DNA from: JAGQSZ01 sp049647585
Lineage (GTDB): Bacteria > Actinomycetota > Acidimicrobiia > Acidimicrobiales > Microtrichaceae
Direction of reading: 5' to 3'
Assembly: GCA_049647585.1 (NCBI GenBank)
Contig: JBARXY010000004.1
Location: 248,001 to 312,000, forward strand
DNA: 64,000 bases
Part shown: one piece after another, positions 52,367 through 60,211 of the stretch
How the letters are laid out: every line of letters starts with the position of its first letter
Position numbering within the stretch: position 1 is the stretch's first letter
The notes under the pieces: generated by a model
The model's database searches: none
The model's input: only the letters and a program-made list of their open reading frames with translations
What the model was told of the DNA's origin: nothing
Translations under genes and position numbers: made by a program

Positions 52367-52819
52367 ATGGCGCACGCACCTGATCGACTCGAGAAGATTC
52401 GCAGCATCTCGATATTCGCGGGGTGCACGACCAAAGAACTCGAAGAGATCGATCGTCTTGCCGACGAGGTCAGCATCGAGGCTGGTCGGACGATCATCCG
52501 ACAAGGAGAACTCGGACAGGAGTTCGCCATGATCGTCAGCGGCGAAGCGGACATCGTCAAGGACGGCGTGACAGTCGCAACGATCGGCCCGGGCAGCTAC
52601 TTCGGCGAGGTAGCGCTACTCGATGCAGTGGCCAGAACCGCTTCGGTCGTCGCAAAGACGGACCTGAAGCTCGAAGTCATCGATCGCCGGGGTTTCAACA
52701 CGCTCCTTGACGATCTACCCCAGCTCTCGAGGTCGATGCTGCGCGGCCTCGCCAGGCGAATCAGCGAACTCGACGAGGCGATGGACCAACTCAAGCTCGA
52801 AGCTTCGCAGGCCAAATGA
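52367..52819 (+). CDS. Cyclic-nucleotide-binding domain protein
   Basis: A protein of 150 residues from ATG 52367 (MAHAPDRLEKIRSISIFAG). It is essentially one cNMP-binding beta barrel: TIIRQGELGQEFAMIVSGEA, then IGPGSYFGEVALLDAVARTA, which contains the phosphate-binding cassette with the conserved Gly-Glu and Arg. It has no DNA-binding helix-turn-helix and no other domain; a helical tail (LARRISELDEAMDQL) follows. It may sense cAMP and act through a partner. Its stop overlaps the next gene's start (ATGA), so the lipoprotein is co-translated. Confidence 0.86.
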   Translation: MAHAPDRLEKIRSISIFAGCTTKELEEIDRLADEVSIEAGRTIIRQGELGQEFAMIVSGEADIVKDGVTVATIGPGSYFGEVALLDAVARTASVVAKTDLKLEVIDRRGFNTLLDDLPQLSRSMLRGLARRISELDEAMDQLKLEASQAK

Positions 52820-53184
52820 ATCCCCGACACCCTTTGCGCCAAGAGCGGTACCAGGGACGACGTGGATCACGATTTTTGCTTCTCCTCGCAATGACCACAT
52901 CGGCACTACTGACGTCGTGTGGCAGCGACTCCGGAACAACCGGGCTGGAATCCTCCACCACGAGCACCGCAACGAAGTCGACTGTTCCGTCGTCCTCCCC
53001 CAGCGACAAGTCGATCGATGCCCTGGTTGAGACCTTCACAAAGCTCGGTTTCAACGAGACCCAGGCCCGCTGCCTGGTGGACAACATGGACGATCTCTCA
53101 TCCAATATCGGCTCGACCGACACTCTCTCTCCGAAGGACCAGTCGACCATCGAAGAGCTCATGAAGAGTTGCGGCCTGTCCTGA
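52816..53184 (+). CDS. Small putative lipoprotein, unknown function
   Basis: A 122-residue protein. A basic N-terminus (RQERYQGRRGSRF) and a hydrophobic core lead to the lipobox LLTSC (Cys at about 35), then a Ser/Thr-rich linker (STTSTATKSTVPSSSPS) and a short domain with two more cysteines (ARCLVDNMDDL and LMKSCGLS). No family recognised. It is translationally coupled to the cNMP-binding protein, which suggests a shared function. Confidence 0.7.
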   Translation: MNPRHPLRQERYQGRRGSRFLLLLAMTTSALLTSCGSDSGTTGLESSTTSTATKSTVPSSSPSDKSIDALVETFTKLGFNETQARCLVDNMDDLSSNIGSTDTLSPKDQSTIEELMKSCGLS

Positions 53185-53514
53185 CTCCGACTGCACGTCC
53201 GGGCAGATCGAACCCAGTGCTCCGAGTCGGAACCGTTGGCTCTGTGCCCGACTCCAACGTCAGGCGATTTGGTCCTGCCCCCTCCTGCACTATGGTCGAT
53301 TGAGGAGCCAGCGATCCCTGCACGAGAGACCACGAACCGGATCCTCCGTGTTCATGTGATGCCCGTGCCGCCCGATCCCTGAATCCATCGAGTTCTGAAC
53401 GGGCTTTCGCCCGGTCCGTAGAAATTGTGACGCGGGCAGATCTGAGACAGACCTACCCGTGATCAACGAATCGGCGCGCAGAGCTCGATCCGCCCAGATA
53501 CAACGGAGGTAGTA
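53185..53514. other. 330-bp intergenic region, no gene seen
   Basis: Between the small lipoprotein and the cupredoxin, both on the plus strand. It contains a small GC-rich hairpin (CGGGCTTTCGCCCGG, about 53400) and, near the end, ACGGAGGTAGTA, the ribosome binding site of the cupredoxin gene. No reading frame of useful length or RNA gene is apparent. Confidence 0.5.
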
Positions 53515-53886
53515 ATGCGTATGAAGTCACGTTTACTCGTGGTTGCGGTCGCAGCGCTCAGCGCGATCGCCCTAGGAGGCTGCGGTAGTTCCGGCAGCGA
53601 CGGTTCAGCAAAGGCGACGACCCCGGGTGCAGCCAGCACCGGCGAACTGAATGCCACGGTCAACGTCGTTGACAACGCTTTCGAACCCAAGACCATTGAG
53701 CTCAAAAATGGTGGAACCGTCACCTGGCAGTGGGAAGGCAAGGAGGTCCACGACGTGAAGGGCGACGACTTCGAAAGCGGCGAGCAGACGAAGGGCACGT
53801 TCAAGCACACCTTCGACAAGAACGGCACGTTCCACTACGTCTGCACGATTCACTCGGAGATGAAGGGCATCGTCAAGGTTGCTTGA
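53515..53886 (+). CDS. Cupredoxin (plastocyanin-like) lipoprotein
   Basis: A 123-residue exported copper protein. The N-terminus MRMKSRLLVVAVAALSAIA leads to the lipobox LGGC (Cys23), then a Gly/Ser/Thr linker and a cupredoxin fold with VVDNAFEPKTIELKNGGTV and TWQWEG. Ligands are visible: His in EVHDVKGDD, Cys and His in HYVCTIHSEM, and the Met of the same stretch. It should be a type I copper electron carrier on the outer face of the membrane. The start at 53515 or ATG 53521 both fit GGAGG upstream. No partner oxidase is adjacent; hairpin E follows immediately. Confidence 0.9.
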   Translation: MRMKSRLLVVAVAALSAIALGGCGSSGSDGSAKATTPGAASTGELNATVNVVDNAFEPKTIELKNGGTVTWQWEGKEVHDVKGDDFESGEQTKGTFKHTFDKNGTFHYVCTIHSEMKGIVKVA

Positions 53887-53890
53887 GACG

Positions 53891-53935
53891 AAGTGTTATC
53901 GGAGTGGTCGTCATTCGACCACTCCAATAACACTT
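53891..53935. terminator. Hairpin E, probable bidirectional terminator
   Basis: A 20-bp stem with 19 matches: 53891-53910 (AAGTGTTATCGGAGTGGTCG) and 53916-53935 (CGACCACTCCAATAACACTT), loop TCATT. It starts four bases after the cupredoxin stop and ends one base before the MeaB stop on the other strand, so it could serve both convergent genes. Hairpin D (24821) has nearly the same sequence, and hairpin A shares its apical part. Confidence 0.75.
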
Positions 53936-53936
53936 C

Positions 53937-55034
53937 TCATGGATCGCCGGCGCTAAGGCCCGCAATGATCTCCGAACCGAAGCGTTCCTGGGCACGGTCA
54001 TAGCCGCCCGAGTCCTTCAGGAACGATCCAGCACCCCCGAGCGGTCCAAGTAGGTACTCACTGCCCACCCGGCCCCACTCGTCATCGACCCAGCGCTCGA
54101 AGAAGTACGGCTCCCGGTCTCGCAGAGTCAGCGGTCCTGGCGCTCGGATTGCCCCGAGCATGTCTGCCTCGAGTGGTTCCAGACCCTCGCCGGAGATCGC
54201 GCTGGTGCGAAAGATCGGCGGCTCCGTCTCATCAAAGGGGCGGGCCAACCACATGCTTGCGTGCAGTTGGTGGTAGCTGAGATCCGAACTCGGCTCGTCG
54301 GACTTGTTGAGGATGAAGACGTGTGGAACCTCGACGATCCCGGCTTTGAGGAACTGGACCTCGTCGCCACCGAGCGGCTGCAGAACCAGGTACACGCGAT
54401 CGGCTAGGTGACGGATGTCGGCCTCGCTCTGGCCGATCCCGACCGTCTCGATCAGCACGCAGTCGAATAGCCGCGTAAGCAAGCGACAAACCTGAAAGCT
54501 CGACGGCCCCAGGCCGCCCAGGTCCGTAGCCGAGGCCTGGCTCCTGAAGAACAGACGACGCTCGTCTGGAGTAAAGCGCATGCGGGTCCGGTCACCGAGC
54601 AGTGCCCCTCCAGAGACATGGCTCGAGGGGTCGACCGCAACAACCGCCAGTGACAGCTCGGGGTCCCGCTGGAGGAGGTCCACGGTGAGCCTGGAAAGAA
54701 GTGTCGACTTGCCGGAGCCCGGTGTCCCTGTGATTCCGAGCACAGTTCCGCTCGGGTTGCCGAGCGGCCGGTCCCCCGGCTGGGCGGGCGCCGTGTCGGG
54801 CTTCGGACCAGCGGGCTTCGGACCAGCGGGCTTCGGACCAGCGGGCTCCGGACCAGCGGGCTCCGGACCAGCGGGCTCCGAGCGGATAGGCGCCGCGTCG
54901 AGCAGGTCGAGTACGGCCGCCCTTTTGGCGGCCGCCTCGGGGCGTCGATCCTCGAACAGCGAGATCAGCTTGGAGACGGCGAACTTGTCCAGGTCGAGTG
55001 CCCTGGCAACCAGGCCCTCGTGGTCCGAACTCAC
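53937..55034 (-). CDS. MeaB/ArgK-like GTPase, chaperone of the adjacent B12-dependent mutase
   Basis: A protein of 365 residues, longer than the usual 320-330 because of a repeated linker. G-protein motifs: P-loop GTPGSGKSTLLSRL, G3 region LIETVGIGQSE, and NKSD in VFILNKSDEPSSD. MeaB loads cobalamin onto, and protects, the acyl-CoA mutase; that enzyme is the next gene, and the two overlap by four bases. Between the N-terminal helix and the GTPase core, residues about 55-80 are PAGPE/PAGPK repeats made by a 15-bp tandem repeat (54798-54880). The partner is at 55031. Confidence 0.9.
   Translation of the reverse strand: MSSDHEGLVARALDLDKFAVSKLISLFEDRRPEAAAKRAAVLDLLDAAPIRSEPAGPEPAGPEPAGPKPAGPKPAGPKPDTAPAQPGDRPLGNPSGTVLGITGTPGSGKSTLLSRLTVDLLQRDPELSLAVVAVDPSSHVSGGALLGDRTRMRFTPDERRLFFRSQASATDLGGLGPSSFQVCRLLTRLFDCVLIETVGIGQSEADIRHLADRVYLVLQPLGGDEVQFLKAGIVEVPHVFILNKSDEPSSDLSYHQLHASMWLARPFDETEPPIFRTSAISGEGLEPLEADMLGAIRAPGPLTLRDREPYFFERWVDDEWGRVGSEYLLGPLGGAGSFLKDSGGYDRAQERFGSEIIAGLSAGDP
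54798..54880 (-). repeat. 15-bp tandem repeat inside the MeaB gene
   Basis: Five complete units, GGGCTTCGGACCAGC three times then GGGCTCCGGACCAGC twice, followed by a partial GGGCTCCG, in frame. They code for the PAGPK and PAGPE repeats of the linker. Confidence 0.85.
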
Positions 55035-57088
55035 GCGCCGGCCGCTCGCTCTTCGACAACCCCGGTGATCGACTCCATCACGTCGATGAGTTCGTAGTCG
55101 GAGGGCGTGAAGATGCGCTTGACCCCTAGCGAGTAGAGCTTCTCGAAGTCCGCAGGCGGGATGATCCCCCCGACGACGACATCGATGCTGTCGGCCGCTC
55201 CGTACTCACGCAGCTTGTCGAAGATCTGGCTGGTCAACTCGATATGGGATCCGCTGAGGACAGACGCTCCGATCACATCGGCGTCCTCCTCGACCGCTGA
55301 CTGGACGATTTCATCGGGACTCAGCCTTATGCCCGAGTAGATGACGTCGTAACCGACGTGGCGAGCCGATACGGCAATCACCTCTGCACCGTTCGAGTGG
55401 CCATCAAGGCCGGGCTTGCCGACAACGAGCCGCGGTCGGTGGCCCAGCTCGTTGGTCAGCGTTTCGACTCGTGAGCGGAGAGCGGCGACGCTGCTTCCGC
55501 CCAGACCCAGGCTCTGACCGTCGACCCCGGTAGAGGGCCGGTACTCACCGAAAACGTCGCGCAGTGCGCCTGCCCACTCTCCGGTGGTGACTCTTGCCAG
55601 TGCACATTCGATCGACGCCTCCATCATCGACTCGCCGCTGACCGCGGCGGCCTTGAGCGCCTCGATGGCTTTCGCTGCACGTTCTGCGTCGCGCCCGCTG
55701 CGGGTCCGCTCCAGGCTCTCGATCGCGTCACGAGCGGCTGACTCGTCGACACTGAAAATGCCGCCGTCGTCGCCACCGAGCAGGGGCGAGTCGATTCCGT
55801 CGGTCCACTTGTTGAGCCCGACCACGATCTGGTCACCCGTGTTGATGTTGCTCATCCGTGCAGACATGGATCGCACGAGGGCCGACTTCATGTAGCCAGA
55901 TTCGATAGCCGGAATGACGCCACCCATTCCCAGGATCTTGTCGATCTCTTCGCGTGCGTCGCGCTTGAGTTCGTCAACCTTTGAGCGGACAACTACAGAG
56001 CCCTCGAACAGGTCTGGGTATTCCAACAGATCAGTTTCGTAGGCAAGTATCTGCTGGAGCCGCAGTGACCACTGCTGATCCCACGGGCGCGGCAGGGACA
56101 GCGCCTCGTTCCATGCCGGCAGCTGAATGGCGCGCGCACGGGCATCGCGACTGAGGGTCACGCCCAGGGTCTCGATCAGGATTCTCCAGGCATTGTTCTC
56201 GGGCTGGCTCTCGGTGAGGCCGAGAGAGTTGACCTGAACGCCGTAGCGGAATCGACGATATTTCTCGTTCTTAACTCCGAAGCGGTCGCGCGTGTACTCG
56301 TCCCACAGTTCGCCGAAGGCGCGCATCTTGCACATCTCTTCGACGAAACGGATACCCGAGTTGACGAAGAAGCTGATCCGTCCGACAGCACGCTCGAACT
56401 GGTCCTCGGTGAATTTGCCCCGCTCGGCGATCAGGTCGAGAAGGCTGATCGCATTCGCCAGGGCAAAAGCGAGCTCCTGGGTCGGCGTCGCGGCCGCTTC
56501 CTGAAGGTGGTACGAGCAGATGTTGGACGCGTTCCACGAAGGAATCTCCTCGAGGCAGAACTCGTACATCTCGGCGATCAGTCGCAGGCTCTGCTCGGGC
56601 GGGAAGATGTAGGTGCCTCGGGCCAGATACTCCTTGATCAGATCGTTCTGGGTGGTTCCGGTCAGCTCTGTCAGATCGACTCCGCGCTCGCGGGCGAGGG
56701 CCACATACATGGCCAGCAACCACATCGCGGTCCCGTTGATCGTCATCGAGGTGTTCATCTTCTCGATTGGAATCTGGTCGAACAGGACGTGCATGTCGTC
56801 GAGGGAGTTGATCGGAACGCCGACCTTGCCGATCTCGGGCCGGGCGATCGGGTCGTCGGAGTCGTATCCGCACTGGGTCGGCAGGTCGAACGCGATCGAT
56901 AGCCCCGTCTGCCCCTTCGACAGGTTGGACCGGTACAGCTCGTTCGACGCCTTGGGGCTGGAGTGGCCCGAGTAGGTGCGGATGATCCAGGGCCGGTCTC
57001 TTATGGCCTTGCCCTCGCCATCCGCTATCTGGTGCGCCGCCACACCGCCGGTCGGCTCGGAGTTGTCATTCTGTGTCTCGTCGTCCAT
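55031..57088 (-). CDS. MeaA-type B12-dependent acyl-CoA mutase, probable ethylmalonyl-CoA mutase
   Basis: A 685-residue mutase with a catalytic TIM barrel fused to a C-terminal B12 domain. Barrel signatures: QTGLSIAFDLPTQCGYDSDD and EKMNTSMTINGTAMWLLAMY. The segment LPAWNEALSLPRPWDQQWSL with LQQILAYETDLLEYPDLFEG matches MeaA/ethylmalonyl-CoA mutase rather than a plain methylmalonyl-CoA mutase. The cobalamin motif is PGLDGHSNGAEVIA (DxHxxG). It rearranges ethylmalonyl-CoA to methylsuccinyl-CoA in the ethylmalonyl-CoA pathway, or isomerises a related acyl-CoA. The chaperone MeaB is coupled to it. Crotonyl-CoA carboxylase/reductase, expected with the pathway, is not in the window. Confidence 0.88.
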   Translation of the reverse strand: MDDETQNDNSEPTGGVAAHQIADGEGKAIRDRPWIIRTYSGHSSPKASNELYRSNLSKGQTGLSIAFDLPTQCGYDSDDPIARPEIGKVGVPINSLDDMHVLFDQIPIEKMNTSMTINGTAMWLLAMYVALARERGVDLTELTGTTQNDLIKEYLARGTYIFPPEQSLRLIAEMYEFCLEEIPSWNASNICSYHLQEAAATPTQELAFALANAISLLDLIAERGKFTEDQFERAVGRISFFVNSGIRFVEEMCKMRAFGELWDEYTRDRFGVKNEKYRRFRYGVQVNSLGLTESQPENNAWRILIETLGVTLSRDARARAIQLPAWNEALSLPRPWDQQWSLRLQQILAYETDLLEYPDLFEGSVVVRSKVDELKRDAREEIDKILGMGGVIPAIESGYMKSALVRSMSARMSNINTGDQIVVGLNKWTDGIDSPLLGGDDGGIFSVDESAARDAIESLERTRSGRDAERAAKAIEALKAAAVSGESMMEASIECALARVTTGEWAGALRDVFGEYRPSTGVDGQSLGLGGSSVAALRSRVETLTNELGHRPRLVVGKPGLDGHSNGAEVIAVSARHVGYDVIYSGIRLSPDEIVQSAVEEDADVIGASVLSGSHIELTSQIFDKLREYGAADSIDVVVGGIIPPADFEKLYSLGVKRIFTPSDYELIDVMESITGVVEERAAGA

Positions 57089-57253
57089 CTCGCCCTCGGC
57101 CCACTACTCGACTCTGTCCTACAAGCCTGCACAGATCTGCCTTGCATGCTTGCGCCAAAACATCCATCTCAGGCGCCTATTTGGGGCACCAGTGTCATAC
57201 GACTTTCGACTCGAATCGTACTTGGAACCGTCGGTCCGGCCAGAAGCCGTCCG

Positions 57254-58198
57254 TCATCCCTGGAGCAACGGTGCGACCTCGGCGCCGAACTGTTCGATCT
57301 GATCACACGTCTGAGCTGCGTCGATTCCCAGGAATTGGAGCTGGATCTGGTTGATCCCCTTGGCGGAATACCGCCGGAGTCGCTCAGCGATCTGATCAGC
57401 CGAACCAGTCAGTGTGTACTCCCCGACTGCGATGTTCGGCGTGCCGACGAAGACCGGGCCACCAGTGATGCCGAAGTCGAAGCGATCAGAAAGTCCCGCC
57501 TCGGCCCGTTCGGTGCGGATCATGTCGAGTGCCCTGCTCATTCCCATCTTCGGAGGACCCTGTGGCAACCATCCGTCGGCCAGCAACGCCGCCCTGCGTA
57601 TGGCCACCCTGGAGGACCCTCCGACCCAGATCGGTGGACCACCGGGGCGTGCAGGTCGTGGCGACACTCCCACGGATCGTTCGACTCCATCATGACTGAT
57701 GGTCACGTACTCATCTTCGAAGGCGCTGCGGATGAGGGGCAGAGCCATCTCGAGCTGTCGACCTCGGGAATCGAAATCGACCTCAAGCGCCTCGAACTCG
57801 GACTCCAGGTGCCCGGCACCTGCGCCGAGAATGGCCCGACCGTTGGTGAGCCGGTCGAGGGTGGTGAACGACTTGGCGACCGCCAGTGGGTGGCGGTACG
57901 GGATTACGTAGACATGGCTCAGGAGTTGGACCCGCTCGGTCTGCGCTCCCAGCCAACCGAGCGTTGCGATCGTGTCGTACCAGACCGTCGACATCTTGTC
58001 GTCCGCCGGGCGCGGAATTCCGATGTGGTCACAGACGCCCACGTAGAGGGCACCGGCCCGGTCAGCGGCCTGGGCTACAGCCAGCAACTCATCCGGACCG
58101 GCGGTCTGCTCCCAGGGCTGGACGAAGATCTTGCTCTGGGACTGGATAGGAAGTTGGAGACCCCAGGCAACTTCCCCGGGAGAGATAATTCCTGCCAC
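57254..58198 (-). CDS. Luciferase-like (LLM) F420- or FMN-dependent oxidoreductase
   Basis: A 314-residue TIM-barrel flavoenzyme of the bacterial luciferase-like family. Segments: GVCDHIGIPRPADD, LLSHVYVIPYRHPLAVAKSF, TLDRLTNGRAILGAGAGHLE, PIWVGGSSRVAIRRAALLAD. The V-Y-V-I-P-Y-R-H-P-like pattern fits the actinobacterial F420-dependent LLM type, but cofactor use is inferred, not visible. Start GTG at 58198. It follows the mutase gene by 165 bp, a gap that shows nothing recognisable. Confidence 0.84.
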   Translation of the reverse strand: MAGIISPGEVAWGLQLPIQSQSKIFVQPWEQTAGPDELLAVAQAADRAGALYVGVCDHIGIPRPADDKMSTVWYDTIATLGWLGAQTERVQLLSHVYVIPYRHPLAVAKSFTTLDRLTNGRAILGAGAGHLESEFEALEVDFDSRGRQLEMALPLIRSAFEDEYVTISHDGVERSVGVSPRPARPGGPPIWVGGSSRVAIRRAALLADGWLPQGPPKMGMSRALDMIRTERAEAGLSDRFDFGITGGPVFVGTPNIAVGEYTLTGSADQIAERLRRYSAKGINQIQLQFLGIDAAQTCDQIEQFGAEVAPLLQG

Positions 58199-58280
58199 CT
58201 GCGACCCCCTGAGTGCTCGCGCCGTACGGCCGTGATCCGCCTCTGGATCCGATTGCCGAGTCTCTCACGTCGGCCGGACC

Positions 58281-58769
58281 CTACTTGAGCGTTCGTCGGG
58301 TCCGGTCCTTTTCGGCGGCGGCGATCATCGATTCGGACGATGCCCCGTCGAAGGCGAACGCCAGGCCGATTTCGACAGAAAGCGACACAGGCTGTCCACC
58401 GATGTCGAGCGGCATGGCGACCGCGCCGCTTACCCGCTCCATGATGACGCCGGCAGTGGAAGGAGCGACCGAGGCGGCTGCCAGCAGAAATTGGTCAGGC
58501 GAAACTTGGCCGAGCAGGTCGTCGGACCTGACGAGACGATCGAGACGCCGGGTGATTTCGATCAGGGCGAGGTCAGTTCCTTCAGCGTCCATCGAGTAGA
58601 GCTCGTCATGGCCCAGGAGTCCGATGCTGTACACCGCCGGAGGCTTCGGCTCGGGCCTGAAGCGATCGGTTGTGCCACCGCCCGTATCGCCGACGACGCC
58701 ATTCGCGTTCCAGCGCTCGAGCATCCTGTCGAGATGCCCAATGACTTCATTTCGATCTGGGAGACCCAT
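58281..58769 (-). CDS. Degenerate GGDEF-domain-like protein
   Basis: A protein of 162 residues from ATG 58769, preceded by AGGAAGGTACCT. The last 110 residues resemble a diguanylate cyclase domain: LALIEITRRLDRLVRSDD, then LLGQVSPDQFLLAAASV and PVSLSVEIGLAFAFDGASSE. The active-site GG(D/E)EF is replaced by SPDQF, so the domain should be catalytically inactive and cannot make cyclic-di-GMP. It may instead bind a nucleotide or act as a structural regulator. It lies between the LLM gene and the thiolase, on the same strand. Confidence 0.7.
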   Translation of the reverse strand: MGLPDRNEVIGHLDRMLERWNANGVVGDTGGGTTDRFRPEPKPPAVYSIGLLGHDELYSMDAEGTDLALIEITRRLDRLVRSDDLLGQVSPDQFLLAAASVAPSTAGVIMERVSGAVAMPLDIGGQPVSLSVEIGLAFAFDGASSESMIAAAEKDRTRRTLK

Positions 58770-58916
58770 AGGTACCTTCCTGCTCTGATGCTGTTTCGGC
58801 ACGGTTGCGACTGAGGTTGAGACATATGCCGTTCCCGTTGAGGTTCGGCCCGGTCACTGCACCGAGATTCGGTTCACCCACAGTCGTTCCGACCAAGTTG
58901 ACATTCGCAGGTCTGC

Positions 58917-60110
58917 CTAGCCGAGGCGGTTGCCGAAGATACCCACGAAACTCACCATGTCGCCCGGGTAGCCGCCCAGGTTGTGGGTCAGCGCGAGACC
59001 TCGATCGACGGTGTCGATCTGGCGGTCGTCGGGAGCTTCGCCGCGAAGTTGCAGCCAGCACTCGAAGATCATTCGGAGACCTGAGGCGCCGACGGGATGC
59101 CCGAAGGACTTGAGTCCCCCATCGGTGTTGACCGGCAGATCGCCGGTCAGATCGAAGGCGCCGGCTTCGGCATCGCGCCAGGCCTCGCCGCGTTCGGAGA
59201 ATCCCAGGTCCTCCATCAGCACCAACTCGGTTGGCGTGAAGCAGTCATGGACCTCGGCCATGGCAAGTTCGGTACGAGGATTCGTTATTCCGGCCTGGGC
59301 ATATGCGTCCCTGCCCGCGGCTTCGCATTCATCGAAATGGGTGTAGTCGAAGTCCGGATCGGCCAGGCCTGAACCGTTTCCGGCGACCATCGACAACGCC
59401 TTCACGAACAAGGGCTTGTCGGTGTACTTGTAGGCGTCGCCAGCTCGCACGACGATCGCGGCGGCGGCACCGTCGGCAACTCCTGCGCAGTCGAACACCG
59501 ACAGCATCCCCGCGACTGCGGGCATGGCGCAGATCGAGTCGACCGACATTTCGCGTCGGAACTGGGCACGCTCGTTCTTGGCACCGTTGGCGTGGTTCTT
59601 GGATGCGATTCTGGCGAGGGTGCGGCGCAGCGTTTTCGGCTCGATGCCATAGCGCTCCGCATAGGCCGGGGCCACCAGTGAGAACATTCCGGCAGCGGTG
59701 AGTGTCCGCTGGGTCCCATCGCCCGGTACGGGAAAAGCGTTAAGACCCTGGAAGCCCGAATCCTTTACCTTCTCGGCTCCGACCGCTGCGGCAATGTCGT
59801 AGGCACCGGAGGCGACCGCGTAGCAGGCCTGGCGAAGAGCTTCGGAGCCGGTGGCGCAGAAGTTCTCGACACGCGTGACCGGCTTGTTCTGGAGTTTCAT
59901 CGGAGCTGCCAGAGTGACCCCTGACATGCCGGACTGAGCCGTGCCGAGCCACCAGGCGTCGATGTCGTCCTTCTTGACCCCGGCAGAGTCGAGCGTCTGG
60001 GTCACTGCATCGACGATCAGGTCGTCAAGGCTCTTGTCCCAGTTCTCCTTGAACTGCGTGCACCCCATACCGACAATCGCGACCTGGTCCTTGATTCCGT
60101 GGCTGGCCAT
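58917..60110 (-). CDS. Thiolase / lipid-transfer-type acetyl-CoA acetyltransferase
   Basis: A 397-residue thiolase-fold enzyme. It begins HGIKDQVAIVGMGCTQFKEN, carries the nucleophilic Cys in RVENFCATGSEALRQACYAV, and ends with HPVGASGLRMIFECWLQLRG and the active-site GGYPGDMVSFVG. This is the SCP2/lipid-transfer style of thiolase, which works with a DUF35 partner in sterol side-chain and similar beta-oxidation. The DUF35-bearing gene is directly upstream, 101 bp away, giving the expected pair. Confidence 0.9.
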   Translation of the reverse strand: MASHGIKDQVAIVGMGCTQFKENWDKSLDDLIVDAVTQTLDSAGVKKDDIDAWWLGTAQSGMSGVTLAAPMKLQNKPVTRVENFCATGSEALRQACYAVASGAYDIAAAVGAEKVKDSGFQGLNAFPVPGDGTQRTLTAAGMFSLVAPAYAERYGIEPKTLRRTLARIASKNHANGAKNERAQFRREMSVDSICAMPAVAGMLSVFDCAGVADGAAAAIVVRAGDAYKYTDKPLFVKALSMVAGNGSGLADPDFDYTHFDECEAAGRDAYAQAGITNPRTELAMAEVHDCFTPTELVLMEDLGFSERGEAWRDAEAGAFDLTGDLPVNTDGGLKSFGHPVGASGLRMIFECWLQLRGEAPDDRQIDTVDRGLALTHNLGGYPGDMVSFVGIFGNRLG

Positions 60111-60211
60111 TGTTCACTGTCTCCCGCTGCTGTTGGGTTCGCTGTAGGTGTTGGGTTCGGCGACTGGACTGATTGTGCTCGAAACGGTCGTTATAGCTGG
60201 GGTACGACCGG

